Shown: positions 36,790 to 48,499 of the stretch, piece after piece
Numbering within the stretch: position 1 is the first letter of the stretch
How the letters are laid out: each line of letters begins with the position of its first letter
Assembly (NCBI RefSeq): GCF_000499845.2
Contig: NC_023753.2
Span: 5,354,791-5,418,790, forward strand
Source: Phaseolus vulgaris
Taxonomy: Eukaryota; Streptophyta; Magnoliopsida; Fabales; Fabaceae
Reading direction: 5' to 3'
DNA: 64,000 nt
Notes under the pieces: model-generated
The model's input: only the letters and a program-made list of their open reading frames with translations
Database searches by the model: none
What the model was told of the DNA's origin: nothing
Position numbers and translations under genes: made by a program

Positions 36790-37400
36790 TGTGCAAACTT
36801 TCTTACACCTGATTCTTTTTTCTGCACCTCCATACATTCTTGAGGCATCCCCATATTAAATGTGAAAATGATTTTTTGTCGTTCTGTCAAAAAATAAATT
36901 AACCTTTAAAATCTCACATCCTTTATATTCTGGATTACATAGATATTTTTGGATCAAAAATATTTTCTGGATTTATAGAATCCGAAGCAACTGAAAAAAA
37001 AATACTATGGATTATATAATCTAGAAATTAATCTTAAATCTGGAAATAGTTTCCTGTAATCTAGAATATATTTTTTGAAAAATGTTATTCTGGTTAAATA
37101 ATTCAAAAGTCCTTCTTAACTTATAGATTATGTAATCCAGATATATTCTACATTACATAATTCGAAAACTAATCTCATATTCAAAAAAAAAATTGAATTT
37201 TGTAATCCGAAAGCTAATCACGAATTTAGAAAAAGGCTTTCAGATTACATAATCTGGAAGCTAATTACAAATCTTAAAAAAAGACTTTGGATTATGTAAT
37301 TCAAAATATAAATTACACTGACATTTTTTATAGAGTGACATTTTTGGAATAAAAAAAAAAATTATGGGAGCGTAGGAAGAAGCAGTCTTTTCTTACACGG
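36790..37400. repeat. Block rich in palindromic GATTATGTAATCC motifs, possible MULE-type MITE
   Basis: Variants of TCTGGATTATGTAATCCAGAA, a near-palindrome, occur about ten times (near 36935, 36960, 37010, 37060, 37125, 37145, 37200, 37240 and 37290). The left edge carries TTTTTTCTGCACCTCCATAC and the right edge GGGAGCGTAGGAAGAAGCAG, whose reverse complement resembles the left edge. The layout echoes the Mutator-like element at 38638. The target duplication is not identified, so the borders are tentative. Confidence 0.45.
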
Positions 37401-37404
37401 CTGT

Positions 37405-38620
37405 TTAAAATAATTCCAAATGAGTGGGTTGAAGAGCCTCATTTAACAACTTGCACGTGTTAGACAGGGTTTTTATTCCTGCATCCCCATAATTACTACT
37501 TGCACATCTGAACTTTTGAATGGGCTATTACACCCTTATGCTTTATTTCAATGGTGCATCCTTCTTCTTAATTTTTTTTATTTGCGGATGTATTTATTTT
37601 ACCGCATTAGAATTTTGTACTCCATTTTTACAAGGTTAAGGATTAGAGTGAGTTTTGGTGGTGGTCTGAGGAGGTTACCTTCTCGTTGGTGCAAAAAGTA
37701 TGATTGGACAATATTAATAGAGTTTTATTTGCTGTAATGGTTATCAGATTGATTTTTGGATCATCCTATTTAAATTTGAACTTTTCAAAATAAACAACCC
37801 AACCAAATTTAATAAAAAAGTAATCATTTTGGAGCAGATAATCTAGAACATGAATTTTGATTTTCGAAAATAATTACATTCTAGATTACCTGAGCTAGAT
37901 TAAACTTTCTCAAACCTATATATCATATACTATTATGAAACATTTAATCCATAACGTTTTATGTGTTTTGCATTGTTCAACTCGAAAGTAAATTTTGGAG
38001 TCTGGAAGAATTATTATAGATGACATTATTTGTTGTTCAAAACACCTAATTTTAAATGGAAAATATGTATTTCGAATTAGACATTTTGGATTAGGTGTTA
38101 TGAAAAACAAATGATTTAATTTTCTCTGTGTACAAATGTATTCTATATTACTCCATTTGAACTTTTATATGCTCATATACGAGATTCAGTTTATTCATTT
38201 TCTCATTCATGGGCCATCAACTTTAGTTCGTTATGATCCTACAATTACTTATAACTATTTAAGTATTTTCAATATAATTATGGATAACAGCATTCTAAAG
38301 TTTTTTTTTCATTAAACTACCTTGAAGGTAAAATAGAACAAGGAATCACCTATAGCAATAAGCGATGGTTTTGGAGAAAAAATATGTGAAGCAATGTAAG
38401 AAGGAAGTGGTGGCGTTGTTCCACCGGAGAGGTCCAACGGAACGTATACGGGAGAAGAATTAGAGTTGAATATAAAGTAATCTAACAAGAGTATTTTAGT
38501 CTTTCTTCTATTAATATGAGGAGCAAATAGTATTGTGGGGTGCAAGAAGCGAAATCCGTTAGGCAGAGGATTCAAACCCAAAGTGCTATAATAAAATCCC
38601 AATGTTGAAATCTGCGGTTA
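37405..38620. other. Intergenic between two MITE-like blocks
   Basis: No gene is supported. Short open frames (37516-37737; 38312-38602 minus) contain words resembling the neighbouring MITE ends, for example TGTGGGGTGCAAGAAG at about 38534. They are therefore more likely transposon debris than protein. Confidence 0.5.
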
Positions 38621-38637
38621 TTTACGTCCAATATTGG

Positions 38638-39218
38638 GGCTTCTTCTTGCTGCACCCCTACGTCTTTTTTCCTGCACCCTCACAAATTTTTAAATCCCGA
38701 AACTGGTTTTGACCTTTTATTTGAAAAAGGACACTGTAGTTACTGGCAATCGGATCTGGGAGTGTGCTACGGATTCATCAATCTGTAACTGAATCATTTT
38801 TTTTATGGATGAGGGAGTGTTCCAAAAGCATATTTTGCATAAATTATTGATTTTTGGATTGCTGAATCCAAAAGCCTGATTTTGTTACGGATTGGTGGAT
38901 CTAGATTTTATTTTTTTTTTAATTATGAATTTCTGAATCCAAAATGCATATTTCTGTTTAGGATTGGTGGATCCGAAATGCTTTTTTTGAATGATAGATT
39001 TTTAAATGTGAAATGCATATTTTGAATTACGAATTTGTGAATTCGAAATTTTACCGGAAGTATCAATCCGAAAATTTTCCAAATTCCATAATCCAGAATG
39101 AAAAAAATAAATACAGTTCAAGTACATTTTAGAATTTTTAAATAAAATAGAGATAGTTTGATCTTTGCATAACATTGTGGGGTGCAGGAAGAAAAATGTA
39201 GGGTGCAGGAAGAAACTT
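38638..39218. mobile_element. Mutator-like MITE, ~581 bp, with 11-bp target duplication
   Basis: The left end GGCTTCTTCTTGCTGCACCC continues with a second CCTGCACCCTCACAA block. The right end, reversed, reads AAGTTTCTTCCTGCACCC and then CTTCCTGCACCCCACAA. This gives an imperfect terminal inverted repeat of about 50 bp containing two copies of the CTGCACCC word. It is flanked by TCCAATATTGG at 38627-38637 and 39219-39229, an 11-bp direct duplication in the 8-11 bp size range of Mutator-like elements. The interior holds repeated GGATTGGTGGATC and TGAATCCAAAA words and no coding frame. Confidence 0.8.
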
Positions 39219-39419
39219 TCCAATATTGGTACATGCTGAAGATTATTGGGCTGCACAACTTACTGAAAATATTCTTGGACATTAAAAAAGCTATATCCAA
39301 CTTAGACAAAGAATTTACGATGCTCAAATTGTGGATAATATCTTACAGAACGTGTTTCTTTTTTTATCGAAAAAAAAAGGTCATGTTTTATAATTTTTTA
39401 AGGTAAATTCTTTATAGGC

Positions 39420-41475
39420 TAAACTTTTTTGAACCTGCACCTATGCATTCTTAAATTTCCAAAAATATCCTTTTACTGAAAATTAAAATCCAAAATTAAA
39501 AAAATAACTTCAGATTATTGTGTTTTTTAAATGAAATTATGGAATAAAATTTGAAAATCAAAATCACTTTACAAAAGAGAAATTTCAGAATGTAAAGAAT
39601 ATGAAAACCAGTTAAAATCTTAAAAAGTATTTTAAAAAAAAATATTTCAAAATGTATTTTTATCCACATCTCTTTTTATTTAAAATTATTTTTGCTATTT
39701 TTTATAAAAATCGATCACAAGTTCACACACATGTTGTACTTATATAAACTCTTTTAAAGTTAAATTTTAATAGTCATTCTTATTTATGAGTTAAAGTTTA
39801 ACATTAGTTCTTTCAAAATAAAATTCTACTTGTTTTTTTTTCTTCAAAAAACGTACCCTTAAAACTCACCGGGTATAAGAAAGAATTAGTAAAACACTTT
39901 ACAAAATTTGATAACTATCCATTGACCACATTATGACTAAATTATTAAATAGTTTTGATTATTTAATTCACATAATTTTCTATAGTTTTTAAAAATTCTA
40001 AAATTTAAGCAGATAGTAATAGTTATTCTTTTTACAGCAATACGTAATAAATGTCTCTCTTCCAAACTCTTTTATGGCTTAAGCAATGCATAATAGTTTT
40101 TATTTTTATAGTATTGAATTACATATTAATTTATTTTGTCTTAAAATTATTACTGTGATGAGTTTTTCTATATGGCAGAAATTGAGTATGTTTCTCATTA
40201 CATAAATTGTTCCTTCCTCTTTTATAATCACTATGTTAATTCATCATGTTATTGTTGTAGAGAAGTTTATTTTATTCGTGGAATTCATAGTAGTGTTTTT
40301 CTTTTAAAAAGTTGATGTTCTTGAAAGTTTGAATAATATAATGATGGTTCTTAATTTAATATTTTTTTAGTATTATTCATTAACTCTTACCTGTAATATT
40401 TTTCTATATAAGTCTAATAACATTTGATTTAAGATAATGTTTTTATAAACATCACCAAATTCAATATATTTCACTACCTCCAAATTCATCCTATTCATAT
40501 CTTACAAAATTTAATCCCTGTAAATATGTACTCCGAAAAGGCTAAAATCATTTAATCACTAAGCTCTTAATCAATTCAAAAAGTTTACTTTTCAGAAACT
40601 AAACTATAATTTTAAACTATTTTAAATATTCACTCATACATACAAACTAAAATAATTTGGTTTATATAACTTTAAATATTTTTACAATTAAAAAATTGAA
40701 AAAATACATTAATTTAGGATATTTTCAAATATTTAATTATCAATGATCAATAATGAAAACATCCCTGCATTATCCACTATATAAATCTTTCAAATCAACA
40801 ATGAATTCAATATTAACAATACAATGATCATTACTTAGAGATATAGAAAACTTAATAGAGTGATATAAGATACATTCAGGAATAGAGAGAGATAATTAGA
40901 GTTGAACATTATAACACACATCTGGTGAGGCAAATGTGAACACTCGACTCAATAAAAATTATGTAAAACCTATTTTTTTTTTTTTTATAGTGATAACAGT
41001 TTTCTTGAGAGAAAAAAAGTTGTATATTTGAATAAAAGACATTTAGAAATGGAGATTAAAATTCAAAGACACATTGATCATTAGTAAATCAGCTGAAAGT
41101 ATTGATGAAAATCAGAAAATGTTAAATAAGCAGAGCTAGAATGCATTGGAGTATGGGTAAGGAACCCTTTTGGAGGGTAATGTTAGTAATTGCCTTGCAT
41201 GCGGGGTAGAAGAATATTTGCATAGGTTTATGAAGACAAAATGTGAGTGGGGTTTTGTCACTGTCCATAAAGAATCAGAATTTTATTTCCTATGGTTATC
41301 ACCACTTCAATTCGCTCATCGATGATGACAAGTGTTCCAAACATGAGGAGTGAGTTCAATGTCACTCAGAGATTCCATAGCCATATACAAACTACAATTG
41401 CATGTTCATAACTATCGTGTCGAATGTTGTTTATGCCACATTTATTAAAATAATTTTTTTTAATATATATATATA
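39420..41475. other. Intergenic, no gene recognised
   Basis: Mostly AT-rich. GAACCTGCACCTATGCATTC at about 39431 resembles the ends of the MULE-type elements just to the left and could mark another decayed copy. 41110-41440 is a less AT-rich, apparently unique patch without an open frame. Confidence 0.5.
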
Positions 41476-41479
41476 AAGT

Positions 41480-41660
41480 TTATGAGATTGAATTAGACTT
41501 AAGGTTTATATTAAAAAAAATTTAATATGATATTAAAATTATTTTGAGTTTGTTTTAACAAGTGTTTGTTTGACTTATTAGACCACCCACTATCAGGTCA
41601 TCATCGAATCATCCATAATATGTAATCTCGTACATGAGTTGAGTTGACAGTCTCAACTTA
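41480..41660 (+). repeat. Dispersed legume repeat family B, copy 4 (degraded)
   Basis: TGAGATTGAATTAGACTTAAGG, TTTTGAGTTTGTTTTAACAAG, then GACCACCCACTATCAGGTCA and TAATCTCGTACATGAGTTGAG (each in part) follow the forward order of the copy at 18440-18970. Strongly diverged and non-coding. Confidence 0.55.
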
Positions 41661-42681
41661 AAAAAATTGTGTTAATGATCACATCAATTAAAAAGTAAAA
41701 CCTTTCATAATATAGATATATAATATAGATATATATGTGTGAAAACTTCACCTTATAACAACACTTCATCAAATTTTATTGTCTTGCGGAGGCCCAAATA
41801 TTTGGTCTTTGCATTGTTTGTGATCTTATAAGCTGAACCGATAAAAAAATTTTAATTTCTTTAAAAAAGTTATCAGTGACTTTTGGTCATATTTTTGCAT
41901 TTCATATGTCAGTCTTTATGACACATTTAGTTAGTCAATTGGAAAATGGAACTAAGAAATATTGAATCTTGTCTGTGATAATGTGTTAATGAGGGATGCT
42001 TACAATATAAACATAACTTTATAACTTTAGGTGATAATCAATTGTACCTTTACACAATTGAAAGATTTAAGTTTTGTGAAAGGGTTAGAAGATTTAATAG
42101 GTTGGTTCAGTAGGGATATTTTTTTATTATTATATTCTCTAAAGAGTTTGTGATTTTGTTAGGATGAGAGTGACACATGTTGTTTACCTTATCTTTTTTG
42201 GATAATTTTTTAATATATATGAGTTGGAAGTCTTTTAATTGTTGTCTATTGAAAAAAATCTGTAATCATCCATTTTACCAATTTATTTATTCAATATTAT
42301 CTCTTGTTTCGATCCAATTCGATCATATACCCAAATTTAATTCAGATCTTTTTTATTTGGTCAGGCGAGAATCTTGAGGGTACCCACTCTTTGTGCAAGC
42401 ACAACACTTTCATTTATTGCTGTGTGGTCACGTACTATGTTCAAAATGACAACCTAGATGAAAACAGGAAAATTAATGTGTTTTTTTTTTGTTTGTGTAT
42501 AAAATAAAACCAGTACATTAGTTTGTAGGTTAAATGGAATTTAGTTATGTCAACAATTCAAACAACTCAAAGAATTGATAGAAAAAATAATGTCAAAAAG
42601 TCAAACGGGTTGTCAACAACGACGAAACTGTTATACAAATTTAGTTTGAACGTTATTTTCAAATGAAAATAAGGTTACATA

Positions 42682-42757
42682 AGTTTTTAATTTGTATGAA
42701 ATATTTCAGGTTTTAATTTATATGAAAGATTTCAGGTTTTAATTTATATGAAATCAT
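42682..42757. repeat. Tandem repeat, 26-bp unit
   Basis: TTTCAGGTTTTAATTTATAT occurs at 42704 and 42730 with 26-bp spacing, and a partial, more diverged unit precedes it. Confidence 0.85.
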
Positions 42758-42759
42758 TA

Positions 42760-45375
42760 AATATACACAAAAATAGTTGTAAAGACTAAAATCTGAAATT
42801 CTGTAGGAACTAAAAATTATGTAATCCATAAAATTGTTTTCTTCAAATTTTTTTTATTTTTTCCTTGAAATTTTTATATAAGTAAAGGATATATTACCAA
42901 CCGTTGTTATTTAATTATTTATTTTAATTTTTATCATATAAATGTTATTTTTGATTTTTTTATATAATTTATATCAGTTTATTATTTTATATATGTCACA
43001 AGAATTATTGCATGTGGCATAAATGGTTCGATGGTATTGGTTAAGTGGATGAGTGGATGAAGTGAAATGGAATTATGATGTTTAAATTGTTACATTAATA
43101 TTATCCTCTAAAATAAAGTAAGTAGCTTGCATTATAATAAGTTATGTTTTTTTTTAATTAAATATTTATTTAATTAATTATTATAGAAAAATAATACTTT
43201 TGACTATGTGATAAGTGTGTAAATAAATATATATAATAAATAATGAATTTATAATTAAATTATATAAAAAAATATTAAAATTATAATATTGGAAGCTATA
43301 ATATAATTGTATAAAAAAATTGAAATTTTCAATTTTTCCCCATTAGTATAAGAGTTAATAAGGATTCAGTATGATGATTGGACTGTTACAATCTTGACTT
43401 CTTCGTGTTCAAAGGAATCCTTAAAAAGAAAAGTCACAAGTTCCACAGATCAAATTTCTCTGTATAATTTGTTAGAGTTGTGAATTTGAATTATGTTGCT
43501 GACGAAGAGATTTAGTAAGTATTTCATCTTCAATTCATCTAATTTTTAAATAAAAAAAAAAGAAGGAAATTTGGAATTGTTTTACTTTAGCATAATGTGG
43601 GTCCAGAAGATTATACATGAAATCAGACTTTTGTGGGAGTTGAGTTAAACCTTGAAGCCTCTCTCATGTATGGGTCCAGAAGTGCTGCTAAAACATCATT
43701 TTAGGGGCAAGTATACTTCTATTTTCCAATTCAATAATTTAGACTTGGGAGCTATGATAATCGCTATTGGTGAAGTACAATCACATGTTTCATTTTCAAT
43801 GTAATGTTTCCAGACATTGATCTCTACCAACTTTATATCTTTTTAGTGTCCGATTGATACCTAATAATATTAATGCCCGTGTTTCTCCCACTGGTGTCTG
43901 TCAAATTTTATGGACCCGAATCAGTTCACATGTTGTCTGATTATTCTTAGTGGGTCGGAAGGCAATGGTTGTATATACTATGTGCAGTAAGGCTGTGACC
44001 TCTGTATTCACTACCACCCAACAAAGCAAAATTGAATTGCAAACAAGGCACAAGCAAGAACCGTCTATTTCAAACGAAACATGTATATAAACTATATAAC
44101 GTGCATTCACTTTCACTGCATTGACAATGAAATTTCCTAGAAATAACACGAGCAGATGAAATGTCAAAAAAGTGTGCTGAATCTGATCAGGGTTTTATGG
44201 TCAAGCACAGGACTGGGAAGGTGGTGGTGGGTGACGATAATGGTGTGAAAGAAAGATTTTGATAGATGGGAATAAAGATGTGAGTGTGGTGAGGGCTCAA
44301 ACCACTTTCCCAGTTCACCGGCAATCCCAACAACACAGTCTAATCAGACATCACATCTAAAGTTATCACTCCATCTTTTTCAGAGACCTAACCTGACTTT
44401 GAAGAAGGTGGGGTGCTGTCATGTTCATGTGTGTGGTGTAATGGGCTTCCTGATAAGGCCTCAGGATTTTGAATGTCAATTTTTGGAGCAAACTGGTTCA
44501 CCCATTCCCCGTCTCATTGTCAATCTGTCTTGTCAAACCTTGAAAGAAAAATACTAAATACATTTTTTTCTGTGGGACTGTGACATATTACAAGTGCAAG
44601 AGAAGAAAAAAAAAACAAACAAAAAACAACAACACTGCCAGGCCTCGTGAAAAAGCAGACACTCTTCTCGGGCTGTACATTTCTCTCTGTGTTTCAGTGC
44701 CAGCTAATTTTTTAAACCAAAAAATGTTCCAGGTATGTTAGAAATATGTTGATAGATATGAAAATGATTAAGTTTGTAACGTAAAGAGAGAAAAAAATGT
44801 TAGTAATTATTATCCATCCCATTGGCAGATTGCTGTTTTGGGAGTGGAAATGTCCGAGATGAAAGGGTGGTTTGAAAGAAGGAAGGGGTGTTGCGTTATT
44901 TTGTGAATGGGGGCTTTCCTTGTGGCAGTTTTTACTTTTACCTCAATTGATACAAGCAACACTGACAGCAGGGGTACCTAGCCAAAGCAACTGTGTATCT
45001 CTGTTCAACCCAATTGCAGAGAAAGGAGCTTTCACCCCCTCGTGTGTGTACTGCATTTTTGGGGGGAATTCCCCAATTCTCTCTTCTTCGCTTTGGAATT
45101 GGAGAACTTCTCCACTGCCAAGACTCGTCACTCACATGTCATCCACTACAATAATACTATCATCTATCCATAATTGTTGGCCCATTATTTTATTCTTCTT
45201 TAGGAAAAATATGAAATCCAAAGTCACACATCTTAATCTAGGATTTATGAATTAGGTCCATTCAAAAGACACATAAACTTTAATCGCCTCTCAAAAGTAA
45301 ACAGGATAGAGAGAGATAATGTTTCTCCCCCCGTTTGATTTTTATGCAATGTTTTTGCTTCATAATTCATATGGT
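42760..45375. other. Intergenic, no gene recognised
   Basis: 42900-43330 is very AT-rich. 44140-45260 is less AT-biased and carries open frames on both strands (127 codons at 44872-45255 plus; 65 at 44938-45135 minus), none with a recognisable domain. The mutually overlapping frames argue against a gene, although an untranslated transcript cannot be excluded. Confidence 0.45.
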
Positions 45376-45377
45376 GG

Positions 45378-45537
45378 AGGAAGATGTGCATGGCTCTTTC
45401 AGAAATACGCAATTTGAATCATGGGACCTAGGTTCATTTTTGCTTTCATGTGTATAAGCATGGCCCCCTCGTTAAAAAAGTTAACAAGCCAAAATTGGCA
45501 TTTATTACTAAAACATCTTCAACTAAAAAAATTTGAA
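45378..45537 (+). repeat. Left copy of a ~160-bp direct repeat flanking the Tat element
   Basis: It starts AGGAAGATGTGCATGGCTCT and ends CATCTTCAACTAAAAAAATT plus TGAA. The same sequence, about 90 percent identical by eye outside a small indel, recurs at 48323-48493. It has no TG...CA ends of an LTR. It lies immediately before the integrase remnant. Confidence 0.88.
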
Positions 45538-45544
45538 GTGCAGA

Positions 45545-46480
45545 AGAAGGCAATGAAACAACAGTGTCTAAGGTACCATAATCGGTCAAGACCTCTATGA
45601 AAAATACTTCTGATTGTTACTAAAGTGTGTCACTCACAAAGAAGCATGTGGAAACCACTCAGACGAGAGGACAATGACAACGAAGGTCCTTAGAGTCAGT
45701 TACTATTGGTCGACCGTCCAAAGTGACTGTGCAGACTATGTGAAGAAATGCACTAAGTGTCAGGAGTTCGACCCCTTGTCTCATCTCAAACCCGAGACAC
45801 TCCACAATGTGGTATCCCCATGGTCGTTCGCCATCTAGGGAATAGACATTTATTGGTCATTTCACCCCAAGCAAAGGACAAACTAAATTCCTCTTGGTTG
45901 GGATAGACTATTATTTCACCAAATGGATCGAGGTTGAGCCCCTCGCATCCATCTCAACAAAAAATGTTCAAAATTTCGTGTGAAGAAGCATTGTGTATCG
46001 GTTTGGAGCCCTCCACACCATCCGATAATGATCGACATTTCATTGATCGAGGACTCTAGTCCTTTTACGAGGACCTCGCCATAAAATCAGTAACCAGCTC
46101 GGTCGAGCACCCCAGACTAACAAACAAGTCAAGGCAGCAAATAAGATCATCCTTAATGAGCTTAAGAAGCGACTTGGTACGACGAAGGACGATAATGGAA
46201 GTCTTATGGTTTTACCGTTGCACCCCCAAACATCAACACAGGATATGTCCTACAGCCTCACCTACGGCACCGAAACCATGATTTCGATTGAGGTAGGTGA
46301 GCCTTCCCTCAGAAGGCAACTCTTCGATTCATCCTTGAATTAAGAGAGTCTTTTGGTCGGACTCGATCGGCTAAACAAGCTCCAAGACAAGAGCAATATA
46401 TACGAGACCCATGCAAGCTCCGAGCGGCTAGGCAGTATAACACAAAAGTCCGACCTCTAGAGTGGACGAGTTGCCGGCAA
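45545..46480 (+). pseudogene. Decayed Ty3/gypsy integrase, Tat lineage
   Basis: The zinc-finger region is in an open frame at 45614-45838: THKEACGNHSDERTMTTKVL, YYWSTVQSDCADYVKKCTKC, with the His/Cys pairs of the H2C2 finger. The catalytic core follows with frameshifts: QTKFLLVGIDYFTKWIEVEP near 45885-45945, ISTKNVQNFV, then a TD/DNGRQF-like region near 46020. The end reads ANKIILNELKKRL near 46140-46175, followed by AYSLTYGTETMI near 46250. The ANK..LNELKKRLG wording is what I know from Tat-lineage elements. Gag, protease and RT are absent. Confidence 0.85.
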
Positions 46481-46534
46481 TAACCGTCTCCGAGCTTCCC
46501 ATGGCCGTACCGGCCGACTTCTTACGAAAAATAG

Positions 46535-47556
46535 TTAAGATGTCGACTGCTTGGGGAACTTCTTTTGCCGTGATATTTGCAACAAATAAAATATATTAAC
46601 CATCAGCATATGCCAAACAAGTGTTAAAACAATAAAAAAAATACAAGCATACCCTGAACGAGACGACTTATATACCGACAGGATCTTGCCGGTAAGAAGT
46701 CTCCCCCGGGAGGCTATAAAGAAAGTTACAAACCTCCTGCTCCTCAGCACTAGCGACCGGACGAGACCATTGCTTGAAACGGGTAGGGGTCTTGGTCCAA
46801 TACAAAGGAAATTTGGACCGCCCGAACTCGTAAAAAAAGAGCTTCATACCTTCGGGCTCGATAAAATTTTGAAGAATTTTTCTCTGAAATTTTTTTAAGA
46901 GGATGTGAAGGGGGCGAAGAGAAAATTACTTGGTCAGATGATAAGGGATAACCAGCTAACCGGGTCGAACGGGTGAGATGTGTAGTAGTGCAGGAAGGTG
47001 GAAGGAGTAGGATGAAGACGAAGCATGTCACACATGAGCCGAAAGGCTTGGAGGGAGGCACATGTGTTGGGATGGAGTTGCGAATGGGCAACGTTGAGTG
47101 TCTGAAGGACACCCATGGTGAAGTCATTAAAGGACAAGGTGACATGGAGGTCAGAAAAAAGATAAGAATATACAAAGAACAAAGGACCATCATAGGATGA
47201 CCGACCCTTACAGATGGTGTCGGTCGGACGACAGTAATCAATGGTCAAGATACTGTCAGAAGTATCTGACTTTAACAAATGATACTTATTCATGAAGTAG
47301 TCAATGGAAGATGAGTCATGGTAGACAAAGATAAACTCGGTCACCTTGGGATCAACCTAGTCAAATCTCAGACTATGGGATGACTCTTCAGGAGAATCTG
47401 ATTGATCGGAAGCACTGTCCGAGTCATCAGCCCCTACAAAATCCTCCACGGGGGCAACGTTTGAATTGCCCTGACCGACAAAGGCTCGGTCATGGAAGAG
47501 CCAGAAGAAGAAGGGGATGATGAAGAGGAAGAAGAAGATGATGAAGAGGAAGACAT
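46535..47556 (-). pseudogene. Antisense extra ORF of the Tat-lineage retrotransposon
   Basis: The frame starts at the ATG at 47556-47554 with a poly-Ser run (encoded by TCT/TCA/TCC repeats). A frameshift leads to an acidic Asp/Ser stretch (about 47470-47370, with one TAG), then an open block at 47344-46934 with SSSIDYFMNKYHLL, LHVTLSFNDFTMGVLQTLNV and APSQLHPN-like AHSQLHPNTCASLQAF. A second frameshift continues to SGGPNFL-like sequence near 46830 and the end at about 46535. This follows the plant transposon-protein-like domain known from extra ORFs of Tat retrotransposons, which lie antisense between pol and the 3' LTR, exactly as here. It has at least two frameshifts and one or two stops, so it is inactive. 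Confidence 0.7.
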
Positions 47557-47654
47557 GACTAACCTTTCCGGGTGTAGGGTAAGCAACGTGCCAGGATGAA
47601 TGAGTTTCGGATGTCGGAGTAAGTAAAGTAGTACCTCAAAACTATAGGGGACTA

Positions 47655-47663
47655 CTATTTATA
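47655..47663 (-). promoter_or_regulatory. TATA-like box of the antisense ORF
   Basis: TATAAATAG on the minus strand lies about 100 bp upstream of the antisense ORF's ATG at 47556, between it and the 3' LTR. The position is right for a dedicated promoter, but the sequence is common in AT-rich DNA. Confidence 0.4.
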
Positions 47664-47864
47664 ACCTTTGAGGGACTCGAGAGACTAAGCGTCACTTTCA
47701 TCTCATTCGTTTGATCTCCCTCAATCCAATGAGTGCCCAAACATCTCTCATTAATGCGCGTCACATCATGCGTTCGATGCCTTCAACGTCACGTCTAACC
47801 TCGGAAAACCAAACTTTCACAAAGACCTTAGACAAAGACTCTTTGGATTAAACATCCTTGAGTC

Positions 47865-48318
47865 TGTGGGGCAAGTGTAATTGTAGGGTCTGCACGACAG
47901 AGATCATGACTCAACATTCGGTCCAAGTCGACCTACACCACAAAGATCAATATACCTAAGCAGGATTAATGAGGCTATAAGTAGTCAAACATTATGTAAT
48001 ACATCCCTAAGCATGACCCAACTCCCTATTTCGGTCCAATAACAAAAGTCCCTCGATAATAAAAAAAATAGGCACAGATTCCAAGAATCAGGTATGTCAT
48101 TACACAATACTCAGAACATTGAGTGTCAAATACCGAATTCTTACTTAAACGTCAAAGTGTCTTTTTGCAAGTACTATCAAAGCCTGGACTTTGCATAGAC
48201 CAAAAAGCAGAATGACGAAAGAAGGAGGAGTTTGTACAAAGAAAAAAGAAGAAATGCAGATCAACCAATTGAATAATAGCTCGAATCATTCTCTTAATTT
48301 CAACCTTGTTCGAAAACA
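47865..48318 (+). mobile_element. Probable 3' LTR of the Tat-lineage element
   Basis: The segment begins at TGTGGGGCAAG or, alternatively, at TGTAATTG (47878) after a purine-rich GTGGGGCAAG, and ends CTTGTTCGAAAACA. It contains TTCTTACTTAAACGTCAAAG and TGTCTTTTTGCAAGT, words I associate with the R/U5 part of Tat LTRs. The left LTR is absent, so length and borders are approximate. Confidence 0.6.
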
Positions 48319-48322
48319 GTGT

Positions 48323-48493
48323 AGGAAGATGTGCATGGCTCTTTCATAAATACGCAATTTGAATCATGGCACCTAGGTTCATTTTTACTTTCATGTGTAT
48401 AACATGGACCCCCCGATAAAAAAGTTAACAAGCCAAAACAAGAAATATTGGTTACATTGATTACTAAAACATCTTCAAGTAAAAAAATTTGAA
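48323..48493 (+). repeat. Right copy of the direct repeat flanking the Tat element
   Basis: It matches 45378-45537 from AGGAAGATGTGCATGGCTCT to AAAAAAATTTGAA, with an extra ~11 bases in the middle (around ACAAGAAATATTGGTTACAT). It starts five bases after the putative LTR end. The pair brackets exactly the retroelement fragment. Confidence 0.88.
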
Positions 48494-48499
48494 ATCATA

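Noticed and set aside
38530..38595. Possible tRNA because of a GATTCAAACCC word near 38571
   Set aside because: No acceptor stem, anticodon arm or D-arm could be folded around it, and it lies in MITE-like debris.
44872..45255. 127-codon plus frame, considered as a small gene
   Set aside because: No domain, no signal peptide followed by a conserved core, and competing frames on the other strand; no plausible splice partners were found.
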